A stretch of DNA of 64,000 nucleotides from Burkholderia humptydooensis (lineage in GTDB: Bacteria; Pseudomonadota; Gammaproteobacteria; Burkholderiales; Burkholderiaceae), in contig NZ_CP013381.1 in NCBI RefSeq assembly GCF_001513745.1, positions 241,115-305,114 on the forward strand, written 5' to 3'. How positions within the stretch are numbered: the stretch's first letter is position 1; every line of letters begins with the position of its first letter. The notes under the pieces were generated by a model. The model worked only from the letters and a program-made list of their open reading frames with translations, was not told the origin of the DNA and did no database searches. Both the position numbers and the translations under genes were made by a program. This document shows positions 24,644 through 32,976 of this stretch, piece after piece.

Positions 24644-25516
24644 ATGACTGGCCTTGCTCCCCGCTGGCCGGACGCGAAGCGCGCGTGCGTCGCGCTCGCG
24701 TTCGATCTCGACGGCCCGACCGGCGACGCGATGCTGAACGGGTCGATCTGGCGCAACCCCGCGTATTTCACGCTCGGCAGCTACGGGCCGTGGCGCGCGC
24801 TCGGCCGGCTGCTCGACATGCTCGCGTCCTTCGATGTGCCCGCGACATTCTTCGTGCCGGCGTGGGTCGCGCAGACGTGGCCCGCGCAATGCGCGGCGAT
24901 CGTCGAACGCGGCCACGAGATCGGCTATCACGGCTACCGGCACGAAGCATTCTGGACGCTCGCGCCCGAGCGGCAGCGGGAGGTCATGGCGCAGTCGGCC
25001 GAGATCTTCGCGCACACGCTCGGTGTGCGGCCCGTCGGGTTCCGCACGCCGTCCGGCGACTGGAGCGCGCAGACGCTGGCCGTGCTGCGCGAAGCGGGCG
25101 TGCGCTATTCGAGCTCGATGCGCGGCGACGACCGGCCGTACCTGCTACCCGGCCATGACGGCGAGCCGCCGCTCGTCGAGATACCCGGCCGCTGGGAGAC
25201 CGACGATTACGCGTCGCTCGCGTATCACCGCAATCCGGATTTTCCGGCGGGGCTCGACCGGATCGCCGGCTACAACGCGACGCTCGACAACTGGACGCGC
25301 GAATTCGACGGCGTGTATCGCGACGGCCTGTGCCTGACCACGCTGCTGCATCCGAAGGTCTGCGGCAAGCCGGGGCGCATCGCGCTGCTGGAAGCCTGGC
25401 TCGGGCACATGCAGGCGCAGGGCGGCGTGTGGTTCGCGCGCTGCCGGGAGGTGGCCGACTGGTGGCTCGCGCAGCACGCGGGCGATGCGGGGCCGACACA
25501 ACGGGACAACACGTGA
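24644..25516 (+). CDS. NodB-fold polysaccharide deacetylase-family amidohydrolase (first copy)
   Basis: This 290-residue carbohydrate-esterase-4 fold protein has an initial Asp in A-F-D-L-D-G-P-T and the metal-binding pair in G-Y-H-G-Y-R-H-E near residue 92 (HxxxH). The R-T-P-S-G-D-W segment is near 127. The sequence is closer to the small-molecule amidase branch (allantoinase PuuE-like) than to chitin deacetylases, and it has no signal peptide, so it acts in the cytoplasm. The operon context suggests removal of an acyl or amide group from an imported compound. The stop overlaps the GTG of its paralogue. Confidence 0.82.
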   Translation: MTGLAPRWPDAKRACVALAFDLDGPTGDAMLNGSIWRNPAYFTLGSYGPWRALGRLLDMLASFDVPATFFVPAWVAQTWPAQCAAIVERGHEIGYHGYRHEAFWTLAPERQREVMAQSAEIFAHTLGVRPVGFRTPSGDWSAQTLAVLREAGVRYSSSMRGDDRPYLLPGHDGEPPLVEIPGRWETDDYASLAYHRNPDFPAGLDRIAGYNATLDNWTREFDGVYRDGLCLTTLLHPKVCGKPGRIALLEAWLGHMQAQGGVWFARCREVADWWLAQHAGDAGPTQRDNT

Positions 25517-26421
25517 CGACGTTTCCTTCATGGCCGGGCGGCGCGCGATGCGCGGTCGCGATCACGGTCGACTTCAATGACATCCATGGCATCGAGACGC
25601 AGGAGCCGGGCATCGCCGGCCGCGAGAAATCGCTGTCGGTGTGGCGCTACGGTGCGACGCGCGGCGTCGACCGGCTGCTCGCGGCATTCGACGAGTTCGG
25701 CGTGCCGGCGAGCTGGTTCGTGCCGGGCGTCGGTGCCGAAACGCACGCGGATGCCGTGCGAGCGATCGCCGCGGCCGGCCACGAGCTCGGCGTGAGCGGC
25801 TACCGCTGCGAGGATTTCGACGCGCTGCCGCTCGCCGCGCAGATCGATGCGTGCCGAGCCGGGCGCGCGGCGCTCGCGGAAACGATCGGGCGCGACGCGG
25901 ACGGCTTCCGCTCGTTCACCGGCAACTGGGCCGGCGGCTTCGCGGATTTCCTCGTCGCGGAAGGTTTCACATGGTCGTCGTCGTGGCGCGGCGACGATCT
26001 GCCGTATTTCCATCCGTCCGGCAACAGCCGCGCCGACGGCGCGCGACTGGTCGAGTTGCCGTTGCACTACGAACTGGAGGACGAGCCGTATTTCGTGTTC
26101 AACCTGTCGCCGCCGGTGCCGGTCGGCCAGGCGCGCATCGCGTCTTACCGCGACGTGCTCGACAACTGGCGGCGCGACTTCGATGGTTTTCGGCGCTTCG
26201 GGCTCTGCTGCGTGCTGCGGCTCCATCCGGAAATCATCGGCACCGCCGGGCGGATCGACCTGCTGCGCGCGTTGCTCGCGCACATGCGCGACGCCGGTGA
26301 CGCATGGTTCGCGACGGGGCGCGACATCGCGCGCTGGTGGCGTACGCAGGGTCCGGCCAATGCGCCCGGCCATCCGGTCGACGTGTTCGCGCGCTGCGTG
26401 GCCGACGAGGCAGCGCGATGA
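25513..26421 (+). CDS. NodB-fold deacetylase paralogue lacking the HxxxH pair
   Basis: This 302-residue paralogue of the preceding gene starts at GTG 25513 overlapping its stop. It keeps the fold markers (T-V-D-F-N-D near residue 18, R-S-F-T-G-N-W near 134). Where the first copy has G-Y-H-G-Y-R-H-E, this one has G-V-S-G-Y-R-C-E, so both His ligands are replaced. It may form a heterodimer with the first copy, use a different metal-free chemistry as claimed for some PuuE proteins, or be regulatory. The following gene overlaps it by ATGA. Confidence 0.8.
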   Translation: MTTFPSWPGGARCAVAITVDFNDIHGIETQEPGIAGREKSLSVWRYGATRGVDRLLAAFDEFGVPASWFVPGVGAETHADAVRAIAAAGHELGVSGYRCEDFDALPLAAQIDACRAGRAALAETIGRDADGFRSFTGNWAGGFADFLVAEGFTWSSSWRGDDLPYFHPSGNSRADGARLVELPLHYELEDEPYFVFNLSPPVPVGQARIASYRDVLDNWRRDFDGFRRFGLCCVLRLHPEIIGTAGRIDLLRALLAHMRDAGDAWFATGRDIARWWRTQGPANAPGHPVDVFARCVADEAAR

Positions 26422-27812
26422 CGGCCGATATGCAAACGCGCGCCACGCGGCTCGCCGCGTTCGTCGCGCAGACGCCCGCCGACGCGTTGCCGGACGACGT
26501 CGTCGCGAAGGCGAAGCGGCACGTGCTCGATACGTTCGGCGCGGCGCTCGCGGGGGCGTCGGCCGTCGAGACGCGCAGCGCCCGCGCGCTGACCGGCGCC
26601 GCCGAGCGCGGCGGCGCGCTGCTGTGGGGCACGCGCCGGGCGGCGGGCGCGCGCGACGCGGCGTTCGTCAACGGGATCGCCGCGCACGCGCTCGAACTCG
26701 ACGATTCCGGCGGCTGCGATCATTCCGGCGCGGTCGTGCTGCCGGCCGCGCTCGCCGCGCTGGCCTGCGCGGCCAGGTCCGTATCGGGCCGCGAATGCCT
26801 GGCAGCGATCGTGCTCGGCTACGATGTCGGCCGGCGCGTGCTCGAGGCGGCCGGCGGCTATTCCGCGCACAACGGCGCGGGCTGGCATTCGACGCTCAGT
26901 TGTGGCGTGTTCGGCGCGGCGGCGGCGAGCGCGCGCATGCTCGGGCTCGACGCCGCGCGCACGCGCGACGCGCTCGGCCATGCGGCGAGCTTCGCGGGCG
27001 GGCTGTGGGGTTTCATCCACGACGGATCGCAGACGAAGCGGCTTCACGCGGGGCGGGCGGCGGAAGGCGGCGTGCTCGCGGCGCTGTTCGCGCGCGAGGG
27101 CGTGAGCGGCCCCGCGCAGGTGTTCGAGGACGTGTGGGGAGGCTTCTTCAGCACGTTCGCCGCGCAGTCGCACGCGGCCGACGCATTGACCGACGGCCTC
27201 GGTGTGAACTGGAAGCTGATGCTCTGCTCGATCAAGCCGCATGCGTCGTGCCGCAGCGCGCACGCGGCAGTCGACGCGACGCTGCAGCTCGCGGGCGGGC
27301 GCACGTTCGATGCTGGCGAGATCGAGCGGATCGTCGTGCGCGCGAGCGGCTTCGTTGTGCGAATGTGCGGCGGCCGCGACCTGTCGACGCTGTCGTCCGC
27401 GCAGATGAGCCTACCGTACGCGGTCGCGGCGGCGCTCGTGTTCGGCGACACGGGGATCGGCGTCTATCGCGAGGAGCGGCGGGCCGATCCGCGCGTCGCG
27501 GCGATGCTCGATCGGATCTCGGTCGACGTCGATCCGTCGCTCGGCGATCTCGACGAACCGACCGTGACACTGCATGCGACAGGCCCCGCACCCGCGTCGC
27601 GCCACGTGCCGGTCCCGCTCGGCGATCCGCGCAATCCGCTCGCGGACGACGCGTTGCTCGCGAAATACCGCGCGTTGTCGGAGCCGGCGCTCGGGCAGGC
27701 GCGTGCCGATGCGCTGGCCGATGCGTGCCTGTCGCTGGAGCGGCTGGCCGATGCGCGCGTGCTGCAGGACGCACTCGCGGGCGACGCGGAGGCGAGCGAG
27801 CCGATGCGTTGA
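26418..27812 (+). CDS. MmgE/PrpD-family protein
   Basis: This 464-residue protein is of the family containing 2-methylcitrate dehydratase, cis-aconitate decarboxylase and iminodisuccinate epimerase. Visible family features are an all-helical N-terminal part with H-A-L-E-L-D-D near residue 95, G-W-H-S-T near 155, and the C-terminal lid with K-P-H-A-S-C-R-S-A-H-A near 275. It ends the operon. Pairing with an ArgH/EDDS-lyase-type enzyme is suggestive, because iminodisuccinate epimerase acts upstream of such a lyase. The substrate is not determined by sequence. Confidence 0.85.
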   Translation: MTADMQTRATRLAAFVAQTPADALPDDVVAKAKRHVLDTFGAALAGASAVETRSARALTGAAERGGALLWGTRRAAGARDAAFVNGIAAHALELDDSGGCDHSGAVVLPAALAALACAARSVSGRECLAAIVLGYDVGRRVLEAAGGYSAHNGAGWHSTLSCGVFGAAAASARMLGLDAARTRDALGHAASFAGGLWGFIHDGSQTKRLHAGRAAEGGVLAALFAREGVSGPAQVFEDVWGGFFSTFAAQSHAADALTDGLGVNWKLMLCSIKPHASCRSAHAAVDATLQLAGGRTFDAGEIERIVVRASGFVVRMCGGRDLSTLSSAQMSLPYAVAAALVFGDTGIGVYREERRADPRVAAMLDRISVDVDPSLGDLDEPTVTLHATGPAPASRHVPVPLGDPRNPLADDALLAKYRALSEPALGQARADALADACLSLERLADARVLQDALAGDAEASEPMR

Positions 27813-27968
27813 TGCAGGGTGCCGCCATCGACATATCGTCCGCCGCGCGAACGACCAGGATCGCCGATCGCGCCCGCGTTGCTGTCTTGCAGCGGCGTCA
27901 GTCCTGCCCGCTACGCGCGCGGATACGGGGATCGGCGCCGTGCCGCCGGCATCGTCCGGCATGCGTCG

Positions 27969-28304
27969 CTACGGTACCTCGCAGGCGCGTTCCGCATCGT
28001 CCTGCGCCGCAAGGTTCGTGACCGTCAACCCACCGAACGTCGCGCTGCCGTGTTCCGCGAACACGGCGATCCGGTCGGCCGCGAGCGGCGGGAAGATCAG
28101 GTCGGTGATCGCCGTGCGCCCGCCGCCGGCGAACACTTCGACGGAGCCGCGATCGACGACGATCTCGAGCGGCAACCGCCCGTTTTGCAGCGCCAGGTTC
28201 ACGATGTGCCGCTGGCTGAACGCGCAGGAAAAATTCGTTTCGCCCGATTGCGACCGGTCGAGCGTCAGCGTTCGCTTCGCGGTGTTGTAGACGATCCGCG
28301 TGCC
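27969..28304 (-). pseudogene. GH32 glycoside hydrolase, C-terminal beta-sandwich fragment
   Basis: Reading leftward from the IS66 end, the frame gives T-L-D-R-S-Q-S-G, L-P-L-E-I-V-V-D-R-G-S-V-E-V-F and a terminal strand G-S-A-T-F-G-G-L-T-V-T-N-L. This is the non-catalytic C-terminal module of levanase/sucrose hydrolase-type enzymes. The catalytic propeller is missing. It is cut at 28304/28305 by the IS66 element, and its other half is not present beyond the right end of the element. Confidence 0.8.
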
Positions 28305-28379
28305 GTAAGCACCTCACGACGGCCGTCGTAGACGGCGACGAGGAGCGACATCAAAGTAGTGCCCATCATTTTCGATTTG

Positions 28380-28784
28380 ATGGACATCACTGTGACAGAG
28401 TCGGAAGTCAAGCCGGGTAGCCGCAAAGGGCGCCCGAACCATGATCCTGAGTTTCGACGCCGACTCGCAGCCGCGGCCTGTGAGCCCGGCGTGTCGGTCG
28501 CGAAGCTGGCGCGGGAGAATGGCATCAACGCAAACATGCTGTTCACCTGGCGGAGTCGGTATCGCGCGCAATTGCAGGCCGAAACGCCATCCCTGATTCC
28601 GGTGTCGGTGGTTCATGAGACGCCGCCGGCGTGCGTGGCGATGCCACCGGACGCACTCGGCGTCGGCCATCCGACTCAGCGAACCGGGACGATCGAGATT
28701 CGGATCGGCGGCGTAGTCGTCAAGGTCGACGGCGTCGTTGACGCCGAGACGCTGCGGGCCGTACTGGGGAGCTTGCGATCGTGA
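28380..28784 (+). CDS. IS66 TnpA
   Basis: This small IS66 accessory protein (134 residues from ATG 28380) has an OrfA-type helix-turn-helix: R-R-L-A-A-A-A-C-E-P-G-V-S-V-A-K-L-A-R-E, then N-M-L-F-T-W-R. An in-frame GTG at 28359 is a possible longer start. The stop overlaps the GTG of tnpB (GTGA), the usual arrangement for coupled translation. Confidence 0.88.
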   Translation: MDITVTESEVKPGSRKGRPNHDPEFRRRLAAAACEPGVSVAKLARENGINANMLFTWRSRYRAQLQAETPSLIPVSVVHETPPACVAMPPDALGVGHPTQRTGTIEIRIGGVVVKVDGVVDAETLRAVLGSLRS

Positions 28785-29125
28785 TTGCTCCGCCCACGGG
28801 TACACGCGTCTGGCTGGTGGCGGGCGTCACCGACATGCGCTGCGGGTTCCAGGGGCTGGCGGCAAAGGTGCAGACGGCGCTCGAGGAGAATCCGCTGGGC
28901 GGCAATGTGTTCATCTTCCGCGGTCGTCGCGGCGATCTCGTGAAGGTCCTGTGGGCGACCGATGACGGGCTCTGGCTTCTCGCGAAGCGGCTTGAGCGTG
29001 GCCGTTTCGTCTGGCCCCAGGCTGATGGTGGCAAGGTTCATCTGACGGCGGCACAACTGTCGATGTTGCTCGAAGGCATCGATTGGCGGCAGCCGCGCCG
29101 TACCGCTGCACTGTCGATGTTGTAA
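28781..29125 (+). CDS. IS66 TnpB (IS66 Orf2-like)
   Basis: This 114-residue protein has the highly conserved Orf2 signature T-D-M-R-C-G-F-Q-G-L near residue 17, N-V-F-I-F-R-G-R-R-G-D near 39 and a C-terminal L-L-E-G-I-D-W. It is required for IS66 transposition but is not the catalytic subunit. It starts at GTG within the tnpA stop. Confidence 0.92.
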   Translation: MIAPPTGTRVWLVAGVTDMRCGFQGLAAKVQTALEENPLGGNVFIFRGRRGDLVKVLWATDDGLWLLAKRLERGRFVWPQADGGKVHLTAAQLSMLLEGIDWRQPRRTAALSML

Positions 29126-29155
29126 ACCGCGAAGAAGGCTCGTAAACTGCGCCGC

Positions 29156-30709
29156 ATGTCGAACGGCGCCGAACTTCCTGACGATGTTGAAACGCTGCGG
29201 GCCTTGCTGAGCGAGGCCCGTGCCCAGCTTGCCGAACGCGATCTTGAGATTGAGCACCTCAAGGCGCAGATCGACAAGCTCAAGCGCATGCAATTCGGAC
29301 GCAAGTCCGAACAGTTGGATCGGGAGGTCGCGCGACTCGAGACGCATCTCGAGGATCTGACGGGTGGGCGTGGTGTCGCTGATGTGCGGCGTGCCCGCCA
29401 ATCGAGCGCAAGCACGCCGGTCGGCGACGCGTCGCCGAAAGAGGCGCTGCCGCCACATCTGCCGCGCGAAGAACGTGTGCTGGACGCTGATGCGACCTGC
29501 CCGAAGTGCGGCAGCGCCATGCAGCCACTCGGAGAAGACGTGTCCGAGCAACTCGCCCGGGTCGCGGCAGTGTTCAAGGTGATTCGCACGATCCGGCGCA
29601 AGACGGTCTGTCCGTGCGGGCACCATGTCTCGCAGTCGCCGATGCCGGGCTTGCCGATCACGCGCAGCATCGCCCATCCGAGCCTGCTGGCCGACATCCT
29701 CGTCTCGAAGTACGCGGACCACACGCCGTTGTACCGGCAGTCGCAGATTGCCGCGCGCGACGGCGTGAAGCTCGATCCGGCCAGCATGGGCCGCTGGGTC
29801 GGCCAGTGCGAGGCGCTTTGCGAGCCGCTGACTGAGGCGCTGCGCCGCTACACGATGGCACCGTCCAAGCTGCACGCGGACGACACGCCGATCCCGGTGC
29901 TCGCGCCGGGCAACAAGAAGACGAAGACCGGACGGCTCTGGGTGTACGTGCGCGACGACAGCCGTTCGGGCTCGACGGAACCGGCTGCGGTGTGGTTTGC
30001 CTACTCGCCGGACCGCAAGGGCATCCACCCGCAGACCCATCTCGCCGGATTCAAGGGCATCCTGCAGGCCGACGCCTATAGCGGCTTCAACGAACTGTAC
30101 GAGAGCGGCAAGATCCGTGAAGCTGCATGTTGGGACCACGCGAGACGGTACATCTACGAGGTTCACGACCGCACGCCGACCGACGCGACCCGACAGGTAC
30201 TCGAATTGATCGGCGAACTCTACGGCATCGAGGCCGATATCCGCGGCCAACCCGCCGCTGAACGACTGCGCGTGCGGCGGGAGAAAAGCGCGCCGCTGCT
30301 GGCAGCCATCAAGGCGTGGATGACGGACAAGCTCGCGACGCTGTCGAAGAAATCCGAGCTGGCCAAGGCAATCCGTTACTCGCTCAACCAGTGGGACGCG
30401 CTCATGCTGTACTGCGAAGAGGGCCGTGCCGAGATCAGCAACGCCTTGGCCGAAAACGCGCTGCGCTGCGTGAGTCTGGGTCGCAAGAACTTCCTGTTCG
30501 CCGGCTCCGATAGCGGGGGCGAGCGGGCTGCGGCGATGTACGGCCTGATCGGCACGTGCAAGCTCAACGGGATCAACCCGCGCGCCTACCTCGAATACGT
30601 CCTGACCCATATCGCTGACCATCCCATCAACCGCATCGACGAACTGCTACCCTGGAACGTCGCCAAGAAACTGCCCCGGCAGCCGGATCCAGCACCATCG
30701 CCTGCATGA
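29156..30709 (+). CDS. IS66 TnpC transposase
   Basis: This 517-residue DDE transposase has an N-terminal leucine-zipper-like coiled coil (about 10-55), an IS66 zinc finger with C-P-K-C-G and C-P-C-G-H-H (about 115-160), the catalytic core with H-A-D-D-T-P-I-P-V near 240 and A-D-A-Y-S-G-F near 304, and the C-terminal IS66 domain. It is full length with no frame break, so the element may still be active. Confidence 0.94.
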   Translation: MSNGAELPDDVETLRALLSEARAQLAERDLEIEHLKAQIDKLKRMQFGRKSEQLDREVARLETHLEDLTGGRGVADVRRARQSSASTPVGDASPKEALPPHLPREERVLDADATCPKCGSAMQPLGEDVSEQLARVAAVFKVIRTIRRKTVCPCGHHVSQSPMPGLPITRSIAHPSLLADILVSKYADHTPLYRQSQIAARDGVKLDPASMGRWVGQCEALCEPLTEALRRYTMAPSKLHADDTPIPVLAPGNKKTKTGRLWVYVRDDSRSGSTEPAAVWFAYSPDRKGIHPQTHLAGFKGILQADAYSGFNELYESGKIREAACWDHARRYIYEVHDRTPTDATRQVLELIGELYGIEADIRGQPAAERLRVRREKSAPLLAAIKAWMTDKLATLSKKSELAKAIRYSLNQWDALMLYCEEGRAEISNALAENALRCVSLGRKNFLFAGSDSGGERAAAMYGLIGTCKLNGINPRAYLEYVLTHIADHPINRIDELLPWNVAKKLPRQPDPAPSPA

Positions 30710-30797
30710 TTGCCAGCCAGTGAGATCCAGGTAGCCCGAATCCCGATCATGCTTCACGCGGGCGTCGCATTGTGGACGGCCGTCGTGAGGTGCTTAC

Positions 30798-31106
30798 GCC
30801 GCTTCGCGGCTCCGAGAGGGTTCAAGGCTTGTATAACGTACATTTCTAACGCTAGACAATACGTTTTGCGACGGCTCGTGGACAGCTATCCACGAAAATT
30901 CATATGATCGCCGCTAAACAGCCCGGACGGGTCCTGGCCGCCGGGCCGGTCGTCGGCCCGCCCGCGGCCGGCCGGGCATCGGCTGCGCCATTCAGACCAG
31001 TCAGGAAGTCGTTGATTCGATGGGCGATTGTTTGAGGGGCAGACCGCTAACCCTTGTCGCGCCGAGGCCACTCTACCCCGGGAAACGGCACGACAATCAC
31101 TGGGCC
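30798..31106. other. Intergenic stretch with AT-rich dyad
   Basis: No gene is visible between the IS66 right end and the DUF2442 gene. A locally AT-rich patch holds the inverted repeat AACGTA (30835-30840) and TACGTT (30860-30865) with 19 bp between. The layout recalls a recombinase or resolvase subsite, but I cannot assign it to a known system. The rest is GC-rich. Confidence 0.35.
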
Positions 31107-31520
31107 TTACCCATTGGCGGCTTTGCGCGGTCGCCCACCCTTGCGTCCGTTCTCGCGCGCGGCATTCGCCTTTGCAGCGCTGCGCGCGCGTCCGCCGGCC
31201 ATGCCGAGTTCGCGCGCCATCCAGTTCTTCGAACCGAAGACCCCTTGCAGCAGCGCCGGCACGTAGATGTCGGCGTCGAGCCGCGGCCAGTGCAGACCAA
31301 GCCCGGCCGGGCTGATCTCGATGAGCGCCAGATCCTCGGGCGTCGCACCGCTCAGGCCTTCGGCTAGTGCCGCCGGAAAGGCAATCTGCACGCCCGTGTT
31401 CAGCTTCACCACCACGCGGGCGCTGCGGCGATCGTAGCGGGCCGCCACGGCATAGCCGTGCTCGCGCAGCGCGTGCATGCGCGCCTGCGCTTGCTCGAAT
31501 TCGCGATCAGTAACGGCCAT
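31107..31520 (-). CDS. DUF2442-family protein
   Basis: This 137-residue protein has the DUF2442 core near residues 35-85 (V-V-V-K-L-N-T-G-V-Q-I-A-F-P, L-I-E-I-S-P-A-G-L-G-L-H-W, D-A-D-I-Y-V-P-A-L-L-Q-G). The tail is rich in Lys, Arg and Ala (K-G-G-R-P-R-K), resembling an AT-hook-like nucleic-acid contact. The start (ATG 31520) overlaps the upstream DUF4160 gene by 14 bp. DUF4160/DUF2442 pairs are common mobile gene pairs resembling toxin-antitoxin modules; no activity can be read from the sequence. Confidence 0.8.
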   Translation of the reverse strand: MAVTDREFEQAQARMHALREHGYAVAARYDRRSARVVVKLNTGVQIAFPAALAEGLSGATPEDLALIEISPAGLGLHWPRLDADIYVPALLQGVFGSKNWMARELGMAGGRARSAAKANAARENGRKGGRPRKAANG

Positions 31521-31755
31521 GAAGGTCTCTCCATTCATTGCAAAGGGCGAGGAGGACGTCCGTGAGGGTAGCCTCGATGCGCGTGACCTCGGTTCGGCTG
31601 AAGCCGTAGCTCTCACGCAACCGGGGCGGGCCATCGGGGCAATGCAGGACGAACACCGCTTCGCCGTCCGCTCCTCTGACGTGGACATGCGCGGGTCGAT
31701 GATCGTTCGGGTAGATGACCACGCGCAGGCCATCGAAGCGGTGTACGGTCGGCAT
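31507..31755 (-). CDS. DUF4160-family protein
   Basis: This 82-residue protein has the DUF4160 signature P-T-V-H-R-F-D-G-L-R-V-V-I-Y-P-N-D-H at the N-terminus and H-V-H-V-R-G near residue 24. It is followed without a gap by the DUF2442 gene and forms a two-gene unit with it. The small size, overlap and mobile-element surroundings fit a toxin-antitoxin-like or accessory module. It is intact. Confidence 0.82.
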   Translation of the reverse strand: MPTVHRFDGLRVVIYPNDHRPAHVHVRGADGEAVFVLHCPDGPPRLRESYGFSRTEVTRIEATLTDVLLALCNEWRDLHGRY

Positions 31756-31818
31756 GACGTCATTTTACACAAACCCAACCGCCTGGGATAGGCGCCGCGC
31801 CGATCCAATCAGCCCCGA

Positions 31819-31956
31819 GTTGACACCTGCGGAGAAGCGCGACGGTGACGACTTTAATTCGCGTGCCCAACCATATGATTTTTATGAATTTTTCCAAGCG
31901 GACCCTCGCTGGGCCTGCCAGTTGACATCTTTATTTCGGAAACGGTGACGACTTTA
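31819..31956. repeat. Two 100-bp-spaced direct repeats resembling IS ends
   Basis: AGTTGACA(C/T)CT occurs at 31819 and 31919, and ACGGTGACGACTTTA at 31842 and 31942. The two blocks therefore recur together exactly 100 bp apart. GTTGACA...GGTGAC-type repeats are typical of the ends of IS481- or IS21-like elements. No transposase remains. The repeats sit at the point where the MFS remnant ends, so they probably mark a vanished insertion that truncated it. Confidence 0.5.
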
Positions 31957-31965
31957 TTTTGGTCT

Positions 31966-32459
31966 ACGCGAACAGCTCGGTGAACAGCGGCTGCTGGACA
32001 CTCACCACCATGTCGTGCGCGACGTTCGCGAGTAGCACCGAGCAGATCACGATCCAGACGGTCGCGCGCCTCGCGCGCGACGAAGAACGGCACCGCGCAT
32101 GCGAGCCCGACGAGCGCGCCGGCGATGGACACGCGGCGCAGCCCGAAGCGGTCGGCGAGCCACGCGAAGCACGGGATCGTCACGCCGCTCAGCGCGCCGA
32201 CGAGCAGGCCGATGTTCAGGAACAGATCGCGCGACATGCCGAGGTTCGACGTCGAATAGCTGAGCGCGAACGCGGTGACGATATACATCGTGAACAGCTC
32301 GGCGAGACGCAGCGCGACGATGTAGACGTACGCCTTCGGATGACGGGTGAGCCCCTCGCGCACCGGCAGCTTCAGCCGGCGGCGGCCGTGCTCGACCTGC
32401 TCGACGAATGCCTGCGATCCGTCCATGCTCGCGCGCACCCACAGGCCGATCAGCACGAG
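31966..32459 (-). pseudogene. MFS transporter (MHS-like) remnant
   Basis: Leftward reading gives membrane helices and the MFS loop W-L-A-D-R-F-G-L-R-R-V in one frame (I-G-L-W-V-R-A-S at the start, then S-R-D-L-F-L-N-I-G-L-L-V-G-A). The frame shifts near 32065. The next frame continues V-W-I-V-I-C-S-V-L-L-A-N-V-A-H-D and Q-Q-P-L-F-T-E-L-F-A and stops at 31966. The Q-P-L-F-T-E-L-F segment is typical of metabolite-proton symporters. The first six helices and the C-terminus are missing. It was probably the exporter of the neighbouring biosynthetic cluster. Confidence 0.75.
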
Positions 32460-32589
32460 TCAAGCGCCGGCCCGGCGAGATCTTCTTCGAGATCGTCCAG
32501 CGGCAGGGGCATCAAGGTTTCGGCGAGGGCAATCTGCGCGCGCTCGCGCGAGGCACGGCGCGCGCGGTTGGCGTCTGCGGCTGCCGCGC

Positions 32590-32886
32590 TCAGACCGAGC
32601 GCGGCGGCGGCGCGCAGGCGTCGCCCGGCGCGCCGTTCAGCGTGCGCGCGAGCGTATCGGCGAAATCGCCGATGCACGTGCTGTTCAGCAGCAGGTGCGG
32701 CGCGATGTCCGCGCAGAGGCGGTGCTGGAGCTGCGCGACCACGCGCTGCGCGGCCTGGAGCGAGCCGCCGATCGACAGGAACGCGTCGTTCATCGCGGCG
32801 TCCGGGCGATCGAGCACGGCCCGCACGACGGCGAGCACCGCGTGGTCGATACGCTGGACGTGCGGAACTTCGACGTGGGGCGTCAT
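32590..32886 (-). CDS. Free-standing carrier protein with shortened Ppant motif
   Basis: This 98-residue acyl/peptidyl carrier has helix I around A-V-L-A-V-V-R-A-V-L and the attachment region A-F-L-S-I-G-G-S-L-Q-A-A. The usual motif is GGxSL; here it is G-G-S-L, one residue short. The Ser is still present, but its spacing to helix II is altered. A good GGAGGA ribosome site precedes ATG 32886. A strong terminator separates the gene from the halogenase upstream. It may be a decaying partner of the chlorination module or a diverged carrier. Confidence 0.7.
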   Translation of the reverse strand: MTPHVEVPHVQRIDHAVLAVVRAVLDRPDAAMNDAFLSIGGSLQAAQRVVAQLQHRLCADIAPHLLLNSTCIGDFADTLARTLNGAPGDACAPPPRSV

Positions 32887-32901
32887 GGTCTTCCTCCGAA
32901 G

Positions 32902-32928
32902 AAAAAACGGGGAGCGGCGGCTCCCCGT
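32902..32928 (-). terminator. Rho-independent terminator after halogenase gene
   Basis: On the minus strand, ACGGGGAGC and GCTCCCCGT form a perfect 9-bp stem with loop CGCC, followed directly by six T residues. It lies between the halogenase stop (32977) and the next carrier-protein start (32886). It would end or attenuate the halogenase transcript. Confidence 0.85.
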
Positions 32929-32976
32929 GGGCGGTTTTCCGTCTTCGCGCCGCGGCCGTGCCGGGCTCGCGCCGGA

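Larger units (their letters stand above)
28305..30797 (+). mobile_element. IS66-family insertion sequence
   Basis: About 23-bp inverted ends beginning GTAAGCACCTCACGACGGCC lie at 28305 and, inverted, ending at 30797. They enclose tnpA, tnpB and tnpC in the standard order. IS66 elements normally duplicate 8 bp. The 8 bp before the left end (CGCGTGCC) and after the right end (GCCGCTTC) do not match, and the interrupted GH32 gene does not resume. A deletion or recombination next to the element is likely. Confidence 0.9.
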
